DNA from: Deltaproteobacteria bacterium
GTDB lineage: Bacteria; Desulfobacterota; Binatia; UBA1149; SPBQ01
DNA length: 64,000 bases
Direction of reading: 5' to 3'
Assembly: GCA_029262375.1 (NCBI GenBank)
Contig: JAJCZM010000007.1
Coordinates: forward strand, 1-64,000
In this document: positions 34,726 to 43,395 of the stretch, piece after piece
Numbering within the stretch: the stretch's first letter is position 1
Layout of the letters: each line of letters starts with the position of its first letter
Program-made: the position numbers and the translations under genes
The notes under the pieces: model-generated
The model's input: the letters and a program-made list of their open reading frames with translations, nothing else
Told to the model about the DNA's origin: nothing
The model's database searches: none

Positions 34726-36906
34726 ATGTCCGAGTTCATCAAGCGTGCGTGTAGTCTGTGCGAGGCCGGTTGCGGCCTCGTGATGGAAGTGGCCGACAAT
34801 CACATTTTGTCGGTACGTCCAGATGAAAACGACCCTTTCTCGCAAGGCTACGTCTGCCCCAAGGGTATGGCGATCGCCGACATTCACGACGATCCCGATC
34901 GTATCCGAACGCCGTTGCGCAAGACGGCCGACGGCGGCTACGAGGAGATCTCGTGGAACGCAGCCTTCGATTTGATCGAAGAGAAGCTGGGCCAAATCCG
35001 GAAAACGCATGGGGCCGATTCCATCGCGCTCTACTACGGAAACCCGCTCGGACACAGCTACAGCGGCATCATGATGGTCGGGCCTCTGGTCGATGCCATC
35101 GGAACCAAGAACCGCACGGGCGCGAGTTCGCAGGACACGGCGCCTCGCTTCGCCGCGTCGCACTACCTCTACGGCAACACCGTGATCGTGCCGACACCGG
35201 ATCTGGAAAACTGCGACTGGTTCTTATGCATCGGCGGCAATCCCGCAGTCTCCCAGGGCAGCGCGATGGTCGCTCCGAACGTGAAAGGGCGCCTGAAAGC
35301 CATCCGCGAACGCGGCGGCAAAGTCATCACGGTCGATCCCCGCTTCACGGAAACGTCGAAGATCGCAGACGAGCACGTCTCTATTCGTCCGGGCTCGGAC
35401 GCCGCGTTCTTGATGGCGATGCTGCATGTATTGATCGACGAGAACCTGATCGATCAAGAAGCAATCGATGCCATGGCAGACGGCTGGGAGAGCACGGCCG
35501 ACGCAGCCCGCGCGTTCTCGCCGGAGCGTACCGCCGCGATGACCGGCATCGACGCGGATACCACGCGTAGACTGTCGCGAGAATTCGCCGCCGCGAAACG
35601 CGGTGTCGTCTACACGCGACTCGGTGTCTGCAACAACCGCTTCGGAACGTTGGCGACTTGGGCCAACGACGTGGTCAACCTTGCCGCCGGCCGTCTCGGC
35701 AAACGAGGCGGATGGATGCTCGCCGAGCCCATCATGGACATCGCCACGATCGCCGATCTCACCGGCATCAACGGCCACGGACGCTGGCACACGCGCGTAC
35801 GCGGCCTGCCCGAAACGCAGTGCGACATGCCGGCGAGCATGCTCGCCGAAGAGATCGAAACACCCGGCAACGGCCAGATCCGCGCGATGATAACCATTGC
35901 GGGCAACCCCGTGCTCTCTACTCCGAACGGCGCCAGGCTCGACCGAGCCATGACCTCGCTGGAGTTCGTGGTCTCGCTCGATCTCTACATCAACGAAACC
36001 ACGCGCCACGCCGATCTCATTCTCCCGCCGAGTTGGCATCTCCATGAAGACCACGCCGATGCACTGCCTTCCGCGTTCAATCTGCGTACGCGCATGCGCT
36101 GGTCCGGGCCGGTCGTTTCGCCGGGTCCAGGCGAGAAAGCCGATTGGGAGATCATGTTGGAGATCGCCAAACGAATGGGCGGCGGACCAACGGGCGTGCG
36201 CCTCATCGATCGTGCCATGTCCATCGCCGAGCGTTTCGGCTGGCGCTACGATCCGCAAAAAGCACTCGACATGGTTCTTCGTCTCGGCCCGCACGGAAAC
36301 CGCTTCCTGCCGTGGAAGTCGGGCGTCACGTTGGCCAAGGTCAAAGAGCACGAATACGGCATCGATCTCGGCCCTGCCCGCGAGGGAATCGCACATCGGG
36401 TCACGCACAAGAACAAGCGCGTCCACCTCAGTCATCAGTTGATCGACGATGCGCTGGCACAACTGCAGGCGGAACTCGATCGGCCGATCGACAAGGACGA
36501 ACTGCTCATGATCGGACGACGCGCCCTGCGCTCCAACAATTCATGGATGCACAACATTCCGGCGCTCGTGTCGGGCAAGGATCGCTGCGTGCTGTTCGTG
36601 AATCCGATCGATGCCGAGCGCGCGGGACTGCGCGACAGTGAGCCCGCATCGCTCGAAAGCAGCGTGTTTTGCGGAGAGGTCCCGGTGCGCGTCACAGACG
36701 AGGTCATGGCCGGCGTTGTCAGCCTGCCGCACGGTTGGGGCCACGCGGCTACGAAGGAGCACAGGGCCGTCGCCGGCGCGCATGCCGGAGTGTCGGCCAA
36801 CGACTGGAGCGACGATCAACAGGTCGAGGGCATCGTCGGACAGTCGATTCTCAACGGCGTGCCCGTCCGGCTCGCGCGATCGAAGTCGGGGCGTGCGGCG
36901 GCGTGA
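34726..36906 (+). CDS. Molybdopterin-dependent oxidoreductase (formate dehydrogenase/DMSO reductase superfamily)
   Basis: 726 residues from the ATG at 34726, with GGGAGG at 34715-34720 five bases upstream. The N terminus binds a [4Fe-4S] cluster through C9-x2-C12-x3-C16 and C44 (ACSLCEAGCGL and GYVCPKG). Molybdopterin-binding stretches follow (CIGGNPAVSQ, ITVDPRFTETSKIADEHVSIRPGSDAAFLMAML and ITIAGNPVLSTPNG), and the C-terminal domain has VFVNPIDAERAGLRDSEPA. The region where FdhF has its metal-binding selenocysteine reads GTKNRTGASSQDT (126-138), without Cys or Sec. No Tat signal is present, so it should be cytoplasmic. Electron-transfer partner subunits are absent from the neighbourhood. 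The substrate cannot be read from sequence. Confidence 0.88.
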   Translation: MSEFIKRACSLCEAGCGLVMEVADNHILSVRPDENDPFSQGYVCPKGMAIADIHDDPDRIRTPLRKTADGGYEEISWNAAFDLIEEKLGQIRKTHGADSIALYYGNPLGHSYSGIMMVGPLVDAIGTKNRTGASSQDTAPRFAASHYLYGNTVIVPTPDLENCDWFLCIGGNPAVSQGSAMVAPNVKGRLKAIRERGGKVITVDPRFTETSKIADEHVSIRPGSDAAFLMAMLHVLIDENLIDQEAIDAMADGWESTADAARAFSPERTAAMTGIDADTTRRLSREFAAAKRGVVYTRLGVCNNRFGTLATWANDVVNLAAGRLGKRGGWMLAEPIMDIATIADLTGINGHGRWHTRVRGLPETQCDMPASMLAEEIETPGNGQIRAMITIAGNPVLSTPNGARLDRAMTSLEFVVSLDLYINETTRHADLILPPSWHLHEDHADALPSAFNLRTRMRWSGPVVSPGPGEKADWEIMLEIAKRMGGGPTGVRLIDRAMSIAERFGWRYDPQKALDMVLRLGPHGNRFLPWKSGVTLAKVKEHEYGIDLGPAREGIAHRVTHKNKRVHLSHQLIDDALAQLQAELDRPIDKDELLMIGRRALRSNNSWMHNIPALVSGKDRCVLFVNPIDAERAGLRDSEPASLESSVFCGEVPVRVTDEVMAGVVSLPHGWGHAATKEHRAVAGAHAGVSANDWSDDQQVEGIVGQSILNGVPVRLARSKSGRAAA

Positions 36907-37514
36907 CCGATCCGGCACGACAGGCGGGTAGTGCGCCCATACGGGCGACACGCGCCGATACGGACGTGCTGTCGTCGGTTCTCGCGCGCGCCTTCGCGAC
37001 GAATCCCTTCGTGCGATTCATTCTGCCGGACGACGCGCACTACGAGCGCGTCGGCGATGCGTTCTTTCGTCTGGGCGTCGCGCAGGACCTGGCTCACGGC
37101 GAGGTCTACACGAATGCGGACCGCAGCGGCGCCGCGCTCTGGCTGCCGCCGGGTTCGCCCTCGCCGGGCCTAGTCGAACAGCTTTCGCTCGGGCTCGCCT
37201 TGCTGCGCACGGTCGGTCACCGAACCGTTGCCGCGGCTTCAGCGCTCACGAAGTTCGAGAACGCTCGCCCGAAACAACCGCACTGGTACCTCACGATCCT
37301 CGGCACGGATCCGCAAGCGCAAGGAAGCGGAGTCGGCGGTGCGTTGTTGGCGCCGATCTTGGATCGTTGCGATCAAACCGGCGCAACGGCCTATCTCGAG
37401 TCATCGAATCCGGACAACGTGACGTACTATCACCGGTTCGGATTCGAAGTAACGAGCGAGATCGCGTTTCGCGATGGGCCGACCATTCCGTTGATGCTCA
37501 GACAGCCGCGTTAG
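36903..37514 (+). CDS. GNAT-family N-acetyltransferase
   Basis: 203 residues. The GTG start overlaps the stop of the molybdoenzyme gene as GTGA, so the two are translationally coupled. The acetyl-CoA binding motif is LGTDPQAQGSGVGGALLAPILDRCDQTG (the Q/R-x-x-G-x-G/A element), followed by AYLESSNPDNVTYYHRFGFEV, typical of GNAT strands 5-7. Homologues with this NP-F-x-R-F-ILPD front end occur widely in actinobacteria and proteobacteria, and their substrates are mostly unknown. Confidence 0.88.
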   Translation: MTDPARQAGSAPIRATRADTDVLSSVLARAFATNPFVRFILPDDAHYERVGDAFFRLGVAQDLAHGEVYTNADRSGAALWLPPGSPSPGLVEQLSLGLALLRTVGHRTVAAASALTKFENARPKQPHWYLTILGTDPQAQGSGVGGALLAPILDRCDQTGATAYLESSNPDNVTYYHRFGFEVTSEIAFRDGPTIPLMLRQPR

Positions 37515-37557
37515 CCCAGCTGGCCAGTTAGGCCGGTTAGGCCAGTTAGGCCAGTTG
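37513..37557. repeat. 9-bp tandem repeat (GGCCAGTTA family)
   Basis: Five contiguous 9-bp units: GCCCAGCTG, GGCCAGTTA, GGCCGGTTA, GGCCAGTTA, GGCCAGTTG. The array overlaps the last bases of the GNAT gene and continues into the intergenic region 37515-37891, which otherwise has only a doubtful reading frame. Confidence 0.85.
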
Positions 37558-37580
37558 CCCAGATAGCCCGGCTCGCGCTG

Positions 37581-37770
37581 CTACCGCAGTGCGGCGTAGC
37601 GATGGCCCTGCAATGCCCAATTGGGGTGCCCGTCGGTGCATCGTGCGCGACGCGAGCAGCACGCCGGATTCATCCCGAGCCTCTCACCGAAAGCGCGCAA
37701 GTTCTTGCGTAGATTGAAGCAGGCTGCGCAACGCACTTCCGGATTGCGCCCGACCGAACACGCGAAAAAC
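37581..37770 (-). other. Cysteine-containing open frame without a start codon, probable remnant
   Basis: The minus strand is open between two TAG codons and reads CSFFACSVGRNPEVRCAAC, then FNLRKNLRAFGERLGMNPAC, ending WALQGHRYAALR. The cysteine pairs (CAAC, PACC) look like a zinc-binding or disulfide-rich module. There is no ATG, and the only standard start (GTG at VRC) would leave a partial module. I do not recognise the family and treat it as a possible gene fragment. Confidence 0.25.
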
Positions 37771-37891
37771 GAGCACTACGCGCGCAACTCCGCACGCCCC
37801 GCTGCTGGCACACCCGTTGCTCTAGAAGAAGTGCAGCCGCCCGCGCGGATCGCAATCTCAAGATGCGGTGACGGCAGATGGAGAAAAACAC

Positions 37892-38848
37892 ATGACAGCC
37901 AAATCGACACTCTTCACGGGGGCGATCACGATCGCATCCGCTCTATGTTTCCTGGGGACGCCTCCCACTGCCGACGCGCAGGAATGCGACTTGACCACTC
38001 CCGGCCCGTGCACGCGCACGAGCGGAGCCGCACTGCGCGCATGCCGTCACGACGTTCGCGACGGCTACTGGATCGCCATCGGCCAGTGCCGCAATCTCAC
38101 GAGCGGTCGGCCCGCTTGTACTTCCGAAGCACGCGACGCGCGCGCCGAAGAATTCGATTTCTGTGACGAGACCTGTTCGGCACGCCAAGTCATCTGCGAC
38201 AACCTCGGACCCGGCCGTTACGACCCGATCGTAGATCCCGCGAACTTCGTGAGCCCGGCCGCAGCAGCCGCTTCGCCGAACCCGTACTTTCCACTCACGC
38301 CAGGCTTGGTACGCACCTACGCGGTAGACGACGAAGTCATCGTCGTCACTGTGACCGACGAGACGACGATCATCGAAGGAATCGAATGCACCGTCATCCG
38401 AGACACGGTGACTGTCGATGGTGTAGTCGTCGAAGACACCGACGACTGGTACGCGCAGGATGACGCGGGCGCGGTCTGGTACATGGGCGAGATCTCTCGC
38501 AACTTCGAAGATGGCCAACTCGTCGATCTCGACGGCTCTTGGAAGCACGGCGTGGACGGCGCGAAAGCGGGCATCCTCATGCCGGCAACGCCAACGGTCG
38601 GTCAGATCTATCGCCAGGAATGGTTCTTGGGTGAAGCCGAGGACATGGGCGAGATCCTCTCCCTCACCGGCGACGAGAGCACTTCGGCCGCATCGTGCGG
38701 GGGAGCCTGCGTCGTGACGCTGGACACGCTGCCCTTCGAACCCGAAGTTCTCGAGCACAAGTACTACGCGGCGGGTATCGGCTCGATCGTAGAGATTCAT
38801 ACCGAGACCGGAGAGCGCCTCGAACTCACCGAGGTGGTCATGCCGTAA
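37892..38848 (+). CDS. Secreted protein of unknown function
   Basis: 318 residues from the ATG at 37892, with GGAG eight bases upstream. Signal peptide of about 30 residues (SALCFLGTPPTADA, then QECDL). A cysteine-containing segment at about 30-105 (CDLTTPGPC, RACRHD, QCRNL, CTSEARD, CDETCSARQVIC) precedes a beta-rich domain starting NPYFPLTPGLVRTY, with repeats of valine-rich strands and WYAQDDAGAVWYMGE. Homologous-looking domains are common in secreted deltaproteobacterial proteins, but I know of no function. Its cysteine pattern recalls that of the GH3 N-terminal module. Confidence 0.8.
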   Translation: MTAKSTLFTGAITIASALCFLGTPPTADAQECDLTTPGPCTRTSGAALRACRHDVRDGYWIAIGQCRNLTSGRPACTSEARDARAEEFDFCDETCSARQVICDNLGPGRYDPIVDPANFVSPAAAAASPNPYFPLTPGLVRTYAVDDEVIVVTVTDETTIIEGIECTVIRDTVTVDGVVVEDTDDWYAQDDAGAVWYMGEISRNFEDGQLVDLDGSWKHGVDGAKAGILMPATPTVGQIYRQEWFLGEAEDMGEILSLTGDESTSAASCGGACVVTLDTLPFEPEVLEHKYYAAGIGSIVEIHTETGERLELTEVVMP

Positions 38849-38949
38849 CAAGTACGCTCGCGCGGCCTTACCACGGCGGGAGGCGGTCCCCCTCGCCTTA
38901 CCCGGATCCAGTCTGACTGGAATCGGGGCCGCCCACCGGCCCGGCACGC

Positions 38950-38966
38950 AGACCACCCCGTGGTCT
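38950..38966. terminator. Short hairpin between convergent genes
   Basis: AGACCAC-CCC-GTGGTCT forms a 7-bp perfect stem in the 168-base interval between two convergent genes. No T tract follows on either strand, so the terminator call is weak. Confidence 0.3.
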
Positions 38967-39016
38967 AATGATCTGCGTGTCGGGCTTTCCGTCGCGTGTC
39001 GTAGGGCCGTATACGG

Positions 39017-40039
39017 TTAGCGGTTGGCGAGCATCTCGAACAGACGCTTCTCACTGCGCGCCAATCCTGCAGCCTGCTCGGCGGCCTGCGCCCAGAGCTG
39101 CGTCGGCGCATCTTCTTCAGACACCGCAAACAAGGTGTCCGACAATGCGGTCCAGTCGTCAGCCGCACCAAGTGCCAAGCCCGGCGCGTCGGCGTGTACG
39201 AGATCGGCATCGAGCCGGCGCGCCCAGTCCAGAAAGCCCGCATACAACCGGCGGAAATAACCACCGCCGTTGCCGAACTTTTCGATCGAGCGGGCGGCAT
39301 AGCCGGCGATCCACTGCGCATTGTCACGATCGCCCCAGCTTGCGACCTCTTGCGCTAAGCGAAGCGTACCGGCAATCCCACCGGTCATTTCAATGGCATC
39401 GCCTAGCCCCTGCAGGATCTCGGTGTCGGCGTCGAGCATGCGCGTCGCGCAGCGCTCGATGGCGAGCTTCGTTGCGTCGCGCGTGCTGCGCGTCGGCACG
39501 GTCGAATGAAACTTGCCCCAGAGGTTGCTCGTAGACATGCCTTCCGGCGGATTGCGACTCATCGCCAACGCACCGTACGAACAGGCTTCATATTCCGGCC
39601 GGATGCGATCGGCGATGAACGCTTTCTCGACGTCGTCGTCGAAGCCGACCAATACGAATCGGTGTCCCGGGAAGTGAACTTTGAACTCTCTATAGTCGAG
39701 ATACAGGATGTCGCCCGAGAGCATGGTCGGCCGGCCGGCCAACACCTCTTCGCGTACGTCGTTCCATGCCTTCTCGTCGTCGCCGTCGGCCTGCTCGCGG
39801 TAATCCAGCCCGAAGGCCGACGCGACATCGCGCTCGAGACTCGCCGTACGCCCGAACAACACGATCGGCGGATCGATCTTGGGCGACGAGAGATATCCGC
39901 TATCCAAGCCGGAACCCAAGCCGAACACTGCATGCTCGGGAAGATCGATGTCGCAGTAGTGATTGAGTAGACCGCGCATGGCCGTGCTGCCGCAGTGCGC
40001 GCCGGGAAAGCATTCGTAGCTGTCGATCAGAGTGCGCAT
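39017..40039 (-). CDS. BtrH N-terminal/DUF4872 domain protein
   Basis: 340 residues. The start FPGAHCGSTAMRGLLNHY contains the Cys of the papain-like (C39-like) fold found in the butirosin biosynthesis protein BtrH, followed by GLGSGLDSGYLS, VREEVLAGRPTMLSGDILYLDY and FPGHRFVLVGFDDD, where a His sits in the expected position. The C-terminal half is helical (DUF4872-like). BtrH is an acyltransferase that moves an acyl group from a carrier protein to an amine. No biosynthetic cluster or carrier protein is adjacent, so the substrate is unknown. A short repeat array lies just upstream of its start codon. Confidence 0.82.
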   Translation of the reverse strand: MRTLIDSYECFPGAHCGSTAMRGLLNHYCDIDLPEHAVFGLGSGLDSGYLSSPKIDPPIVLFGRTASLERDVASAFGLDYREQADGDDEKAWNDVREEVLAGRPTMLSGDILYLDYREFKVHFPGHRFVLVGFDDDVEKAFIADRIRPEYEACSYGALAMSRNPPEGMSTSNLWGKFHSTVPTRSTRDATKLAIERCATRMLDADTEILQGLGDAIEMTGGIAGTLRLAQEVASWGDRDNAQWIAGYAARSIEKFGNGGGYFRRLYAGFLDWARRLDADLVHADAPGLALGAADDWTALSDTLFAVSEEDAPTQLWAQAAEQAAGLARSEKRLFEMLANR

Positions 40040-40051
40040 TGTATTCTCGCT

Positions 40052-40128
40052 ATAGCCCTCGTGAGGCCATCATCTCGCCCTCGCGGGGGCATCATAGCCC
40101 TCGCGGGGCCATCATAGCCCTCGTGGGA
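40052..40128. repeat. Imperfect tandem repeat at the end of the sulfotransferase gene
   Basis: Units of 20-22 bp, ATAGCCCTCGTGAGGCCATC, ATCTCGCCCTCGCGGGGGCAT-type, then ATAGCCCTCGCGGGGCCATC, and a final partial copy that includes the stop codon and last codons of the sulfotransferase. It looks as if the end of the coding region was duplicated outward. Confidence 0.8.
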
Positions 40129-41362
40129 CGTGGTACCGCTCCAGGTAGCCGGTGAAGCGATCTTGGATCGCCGCCGTAGTTAGTCCGAACTCTTCGGCGC
40201 TGTAGTCGTGTTTTCCGTGTTTGCCGCGCGGGTTCGCGCCGTGCCAGGCGCGCAGTCGCGCCTCCGCCTGCTCAGTCATCTCGTAGCCGAGTGCATCGTA
40301 CACGCAACGCATGGCGCTCACGGGGTCGCCAAGAACGTCGCGAAAATCCAAATCGACGAATCGGTCGTCGCCGTATTCTCGCGCGAGCTCGTCTCGGTCT
40401 CGCATTCCCCTGTCCATGCTCGTCGCCCACAAGTCGAGCATACGCCGACCTACCACATGGGGATCGACTGCGCCCTCACTCAACGCGCGCCATCCGGCGA
40501 CCAAACTGCAGATAGACGGTAACACTTTGGACGGATCGCGGTGACACTGCACCACGCGCGCATCTGGATAGACTTCGAAGATCGTACGCAGATTGCGAAT
40601 GTGCGCCGGGTACTTCAACACCCAGCGCTTGTTCGGTGTCGGCGAGCCGATGACCTGAAGCAACATCTTGTGCTCGCGATAGGCGGCGCGCATGTCTTGC
40701 GCATCATACCACTGCGCGTACGACGGCACGGTCGCGTTGCAGTCGAAGCCGTCGTCGCTAAATGTGTGGCACAACAGGTGTCGGCATTCGTCGGGACCGT
40801 CGGCCGTCATCAAATGAATGGCCTTCAAGTCGGGATCGAGCCAGTACATGGTCTTCAGCTCTCGCACGCTGTTCTTGAACGCTTTGTCCGTTGCCCACTG
40901 TGCCCGATCGGGACGCGGCCGAGGCGATGAGCCCATCCAATACTCGAGTGCTTGAACGTTAGGGTCTTGCGCCACCAGGAAGTGGAGCGCCGTCGTCCCG
41001 GTTCGCGGTAAGCCGAGTATGAACAGTGGTTTCTCGATCGGTGCATCGAGAAGTTCCGGGTTCTCGGTGATGCGTTTCTGGACCAGGAGCCGATTGCGGA
41101 GAATGTTGCCGATCTGTCCGACCACGCCCATTCGACCGAAGGGCGTGAACGACGCCTCGCTGTCGTAGGCGCGGGTAAGCACGTCGAGCGCCTCGCGATA
41201 GTAGTCGTCGCCGAAATCGTCGCAGCCGGTAGCGGCCACGGCCTCGTCATGTAGACGCGCCACGATATCGACCCATGACTGAGCGGAGCGAGTGCGCAAA
41301 CGAGAAGTCGCGCCCGCGACGCGATTAAACAACCGAACCGGCAGTCTGGCCTTGCCGCGCAC
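40112..41362 (-). CDS. PAPS-dependent sulfotransferase family protein
   Basis: 416 residues. The 5'-phosphosulfate binding loop is KPLFILGLPRTGTTALHFLVAQDP, and the 3'-phosphate region is VVQCHRDPSKVLPSICSLV, with the R and S that contact PAPS. The N-terminal extension of about 95 residues and the C-terminal end (ERYHVPRGL) fit the bacterial Sulfotransfer_3 group, which is common in lineages that modify lipids or sterol-like molecules. Transfer of sulfate to a hydroxyl group is the expected reaction. The next gene upstream is an SDR on the same strand, ten bases away, so they form an operon. Confidence 0.9.
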   Translation of the reverse strand: MRGKARLPVRLFNRVAGATSRLRTRSAQSWVDIVARLHDEAVAATGCDDFGDDYYREALDVLTRAYDSEASFTPFGRMGVVGQIGNILRNRLLVQKRITENPELLDAPIEKPLFILGLPRTGTTALHFLVAQDPNVQALEYWMGSSPRPRPDRAQWATDKAFKNSVRELKTMYWLDPDLKAIHLMTADGPDECRHLLCHTFSDDGFDCNATVPSYAQWYDAQDMRAAYREHKMLLQVIGSPTPNKRWVLKYPAHIRNLRTIFEVYPDARVVQCHRDPSKVLPSICSLVAGWRALSEGAVDPHVVGRRMLDLWATSMDRGMRDRDELAREYGDDRFVDLDFRDVLGDPVSAMRCVYDALGYEMTEQAEARLRAWHGANPRGKHGKHDYSAEEFGLTTAAIQDRFTGYLERYHVPRGL

Positions 41363-41372
41363 GCCGTCGCTA

Positions 41373-42155
41373 CTACGGATGCTGAGAGCTGACGGCGATG
41401 ACTTCGCCTGTCATGTAAGAGGAATACTCACTCGCCAAGAACACGATGACGTTCGAGACCTCCCAGGTCTCGGCCGCACGGCCGAAGGCCTCGCGCTTGG
41501 TAAGATCTGCAAGCAAGCCCGCGGGGGTCACCTTCTCGAGAAACTCGTGCATGGCGAGACTCGGTGCGACGGCGTTGACGCGCACGCCGAACTCGGCCGC
41601 CTCTACGGCGGCACATCGGGTCAGCGCCATGACGCCGGCTTTCGCTGCCGCGTAGTGAGCCTGGCCTTCCTGTGCGCGCCACCCGAGAACCGATGCGTTG
41701 TTGACGATCACGCCGCGTTCGTTCTCTTTCATGTGCCGCAACGCCGCGCGCGTCATACGAAACGTTCCGTTCAGTGTCACGTCAAGGACGACGTTCCACT
41801 GATCGTCGGTCATATCGACGAGCTTGGCGTGGCCGCCGAGTCCCGCGTTGTTGATCACGATATCGATCGTGCCGAACTCGGCTGCGGCCGCTTCGACGAG
41901 TGCATCGACCTGATCGTTGTCGGTCACGTTGCACAGCTTGGTGGCCACCGGCTGCTCGGAGACTTCCGAGATTTTCTCGGCCGCCTCAGCCAAGCGCCGC
42001 TCGTGAATGTCGCTGATCATCACGCGCGCGCCTTCCTCAACACAGCGCTTGGCCGTGGAGAAACCGATGCCGGTACCAGCCGCGGCGGTAACGAGTACGT
42101 TTTTTCCGGCCAGCAATTGATGGCCGTCTGGGTATCCGGGAACGGGCACGCTCAT
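41373..42155 (-). CDS. Short-chain dehydrogenase/reductase
   Basis: 260 residues. Cofactor-binding loop LVTAAAGTGIGFSTAKRC (T-x3-G-x-G-I-G), the NNAGLGG motif, a Ser in NNASVLGW, and the catalytic Y-x3-K in QAHYAAAKAGVMAL. An Asp after the second strand (ISDIHE) favours NAD(H). It lies in a minus-strand operon with an acyl-CoA dehydrogenase upstream (43 bases) and a sulfotransferase downstream, which suggests oxidation of a hydroxyacyl or steroid-like alcohol; this is inferred from position only. Confidence 0.9.
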   Translation of the reverse strand: MSVPVPGYPDGHQLLAGKNVLVTAAAGTGIGFSTAKRCVEEGARVMISDIHERRLAEAAEKISEVSEQPVATKLCNVTDNDQVDALVEAAAAEFGTIDIVINNAGLGGHAKLVDMTDDQWNVVLDVTLNGTFRMTRAALRHMKENERGVIVNNASVLGWRAQEGQAHYAAAKAGVMALTRCAAVEAAEFGVRVNAVAPSLAMHEFLEKVTPAGLLADLTKREAFGRAAETWEVSNVIVFLASEYSSYMTGEVIAVSSQHP

Positions 42156-42198
42156 GGCGTCGTCCTCCTAGTGCTATCGGCGCTGCTTGTCGACTTGC

Positions 42199-43395
42199 CT
42201 ATTTGGCAGCAGGCGCCGGTCGCGGCTCGCGCGGCATTCCGAGTGCACGCTCCGCAATGATGTTGCGCTGAATCTGATTGGTTCCCGCGTAGATCGTGTC
42301 GGAACGCGTGAAGAGGAACATACGTTGAAGACCGGTAAGAGCGTACGGTGCGGCTTCGGCGAGTTCGGCGGCAGGGCCGAGTACGTCCATCGCAAGCTTT
42401 CCTAGATCGCGATGCCAGGTCGCCCAATACAGTTTCGTGATCAGCGCCTCACGCCCCAACTCGGCCTTCTGCGCACCCGAAAGCATACGTAGCGAGTTGT
42501 AACGCATGATGCGCAATCCGATCCAGGCATCGGCCAACCTTTGGCGCAGAACCGGATCCTCAGCGGCACCGTTCTCTTTGGCCAGCGCGATGATCGCTTT
42601 CAGTTCGTTCTCGAAGTTGTGCTGCTGACCGAGGGTCGATGCGCCGCGCTCGAAGGCCAGTGTCCCCATCGCGACCTTCCAGCCCTCACCCGGCTCGCCG
42701 ACGATGTCTCGCTTGGCCGCGCGCGCCGAATCAAAAAATACTTCGCTGAACTCCGAATCGCCCGTCATCTGCACGATGGGCACGATCTCGACACCATCTT
42801 GTTTCATCGGAACGAGGATGTACGACAGTGACTTGTGATTCGATGCATCGCTCTCGGTGCGACACAGCACGAAACACCAGTCGGACCATTGCGCGCCCGA
42901 CGTCCACACCTTCTGTCCGGTGATGACCCACTCGTCGCCTTCGAGAACGGCCTTCGTTTGTACGTTCGCGAGATCGGAACCGGCGTTCGGCTCGCTGTAT
43001 CCCTGACACCAGAGCTCATCCGCTTTGACGATACCGGGCAGGAAGCGCTTCTTCTGCTCGTCGCTACCGAACGCGATGAGCGTCGGTCCCAACAGCGTCT
43101 CGCCGATGTGGCCGAGCTTACCGGGACCGCCGGCACGCGCGTACTCTTCGTGAAAGATGACCTCTTGGCTCAGCGGTAAACCGCGACCGCCGTGCTCGAC
43201 CGGCCAACCGACGCAGTTCCATCCCGATGCGCCGAGCTTTCGCTCCCACGCGAGTCGCTCGTCGAACAGCGCATGCTCGTCGCCGGGCCCACCGCGTCCC
43301 TTTACAACGGCGAACTCACCGGTGAGGTTGTCGGCCAACCAGGCGGCGATCTCGGTTCGAAATGCTTCGTCTTCAGCGCTGAAACGGAGATCCAT
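42199..43395 (-). CDS. Acyl-CoA dehydrogenase
   Basis: 398 residues from the ATG at 43395; the longer open frame adds Arg/Gln-rich residues only. Typical FAD-binding and active-site motifs are present: WCQGYSEPNAGSDLANVQTKA, VITGQKVWTSGAQWSDWCFVLCRT, and the C-terminal helical bundle with LGPAAELAEA and GTNQIQRNIIAERALGMPR. The catalytic Glu of classical medium-chain enzymes is not evident at the usual VY/EG site. The pattern matches the FadE-like group found in steroid side-chain and branched acyl-CoA breakdown operons, which often work as heteromers. It is the first gene of the operon with the SDR and sulfotransferase. Confidence 0.9.
   Translation of the reverse strand: MDLRFSAEDEAFRTEIAAWLADNLTGEFAVVKGRGGPGDEHALFDERLAWERKLGASGWNCVGWPVEHGGRGLPLSQEVIFHEEYARAGGPGKLGHIGETLLGPTLIAFGSDEQKKRFLPGIVKADELWCQGYSEPNAGSDLANVQTKAVLEGDEWVITGQKVWTSGAQWSDWCFVLCRTESDASNHKSLSYILVPMKQDGVEIVPIVQMTGDSEFSEVFFDSARAAKRDIVGEPGEGWKVAMGTLAFERGASTLGQQHNFENELKAIIALAKENGAAEDPVLRQRLADAWIGLRIMRYNSLRMLSGAQKAELGREALITKLYWATWHRDLGKLAMDVLGPAAELAEAAPYALTGLQRMFLFTRSDTIYAGTNQIQRNIIAERALGMPREPRPAPAAK

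Noticed and set aside
35224..36462. 412-residue open frame opposite the molybdopterin oxidoreductase
   Set aside because: The plus-strand gene has clear cofactor motifs throughout; the antisense product has no recognisable features or start signals.
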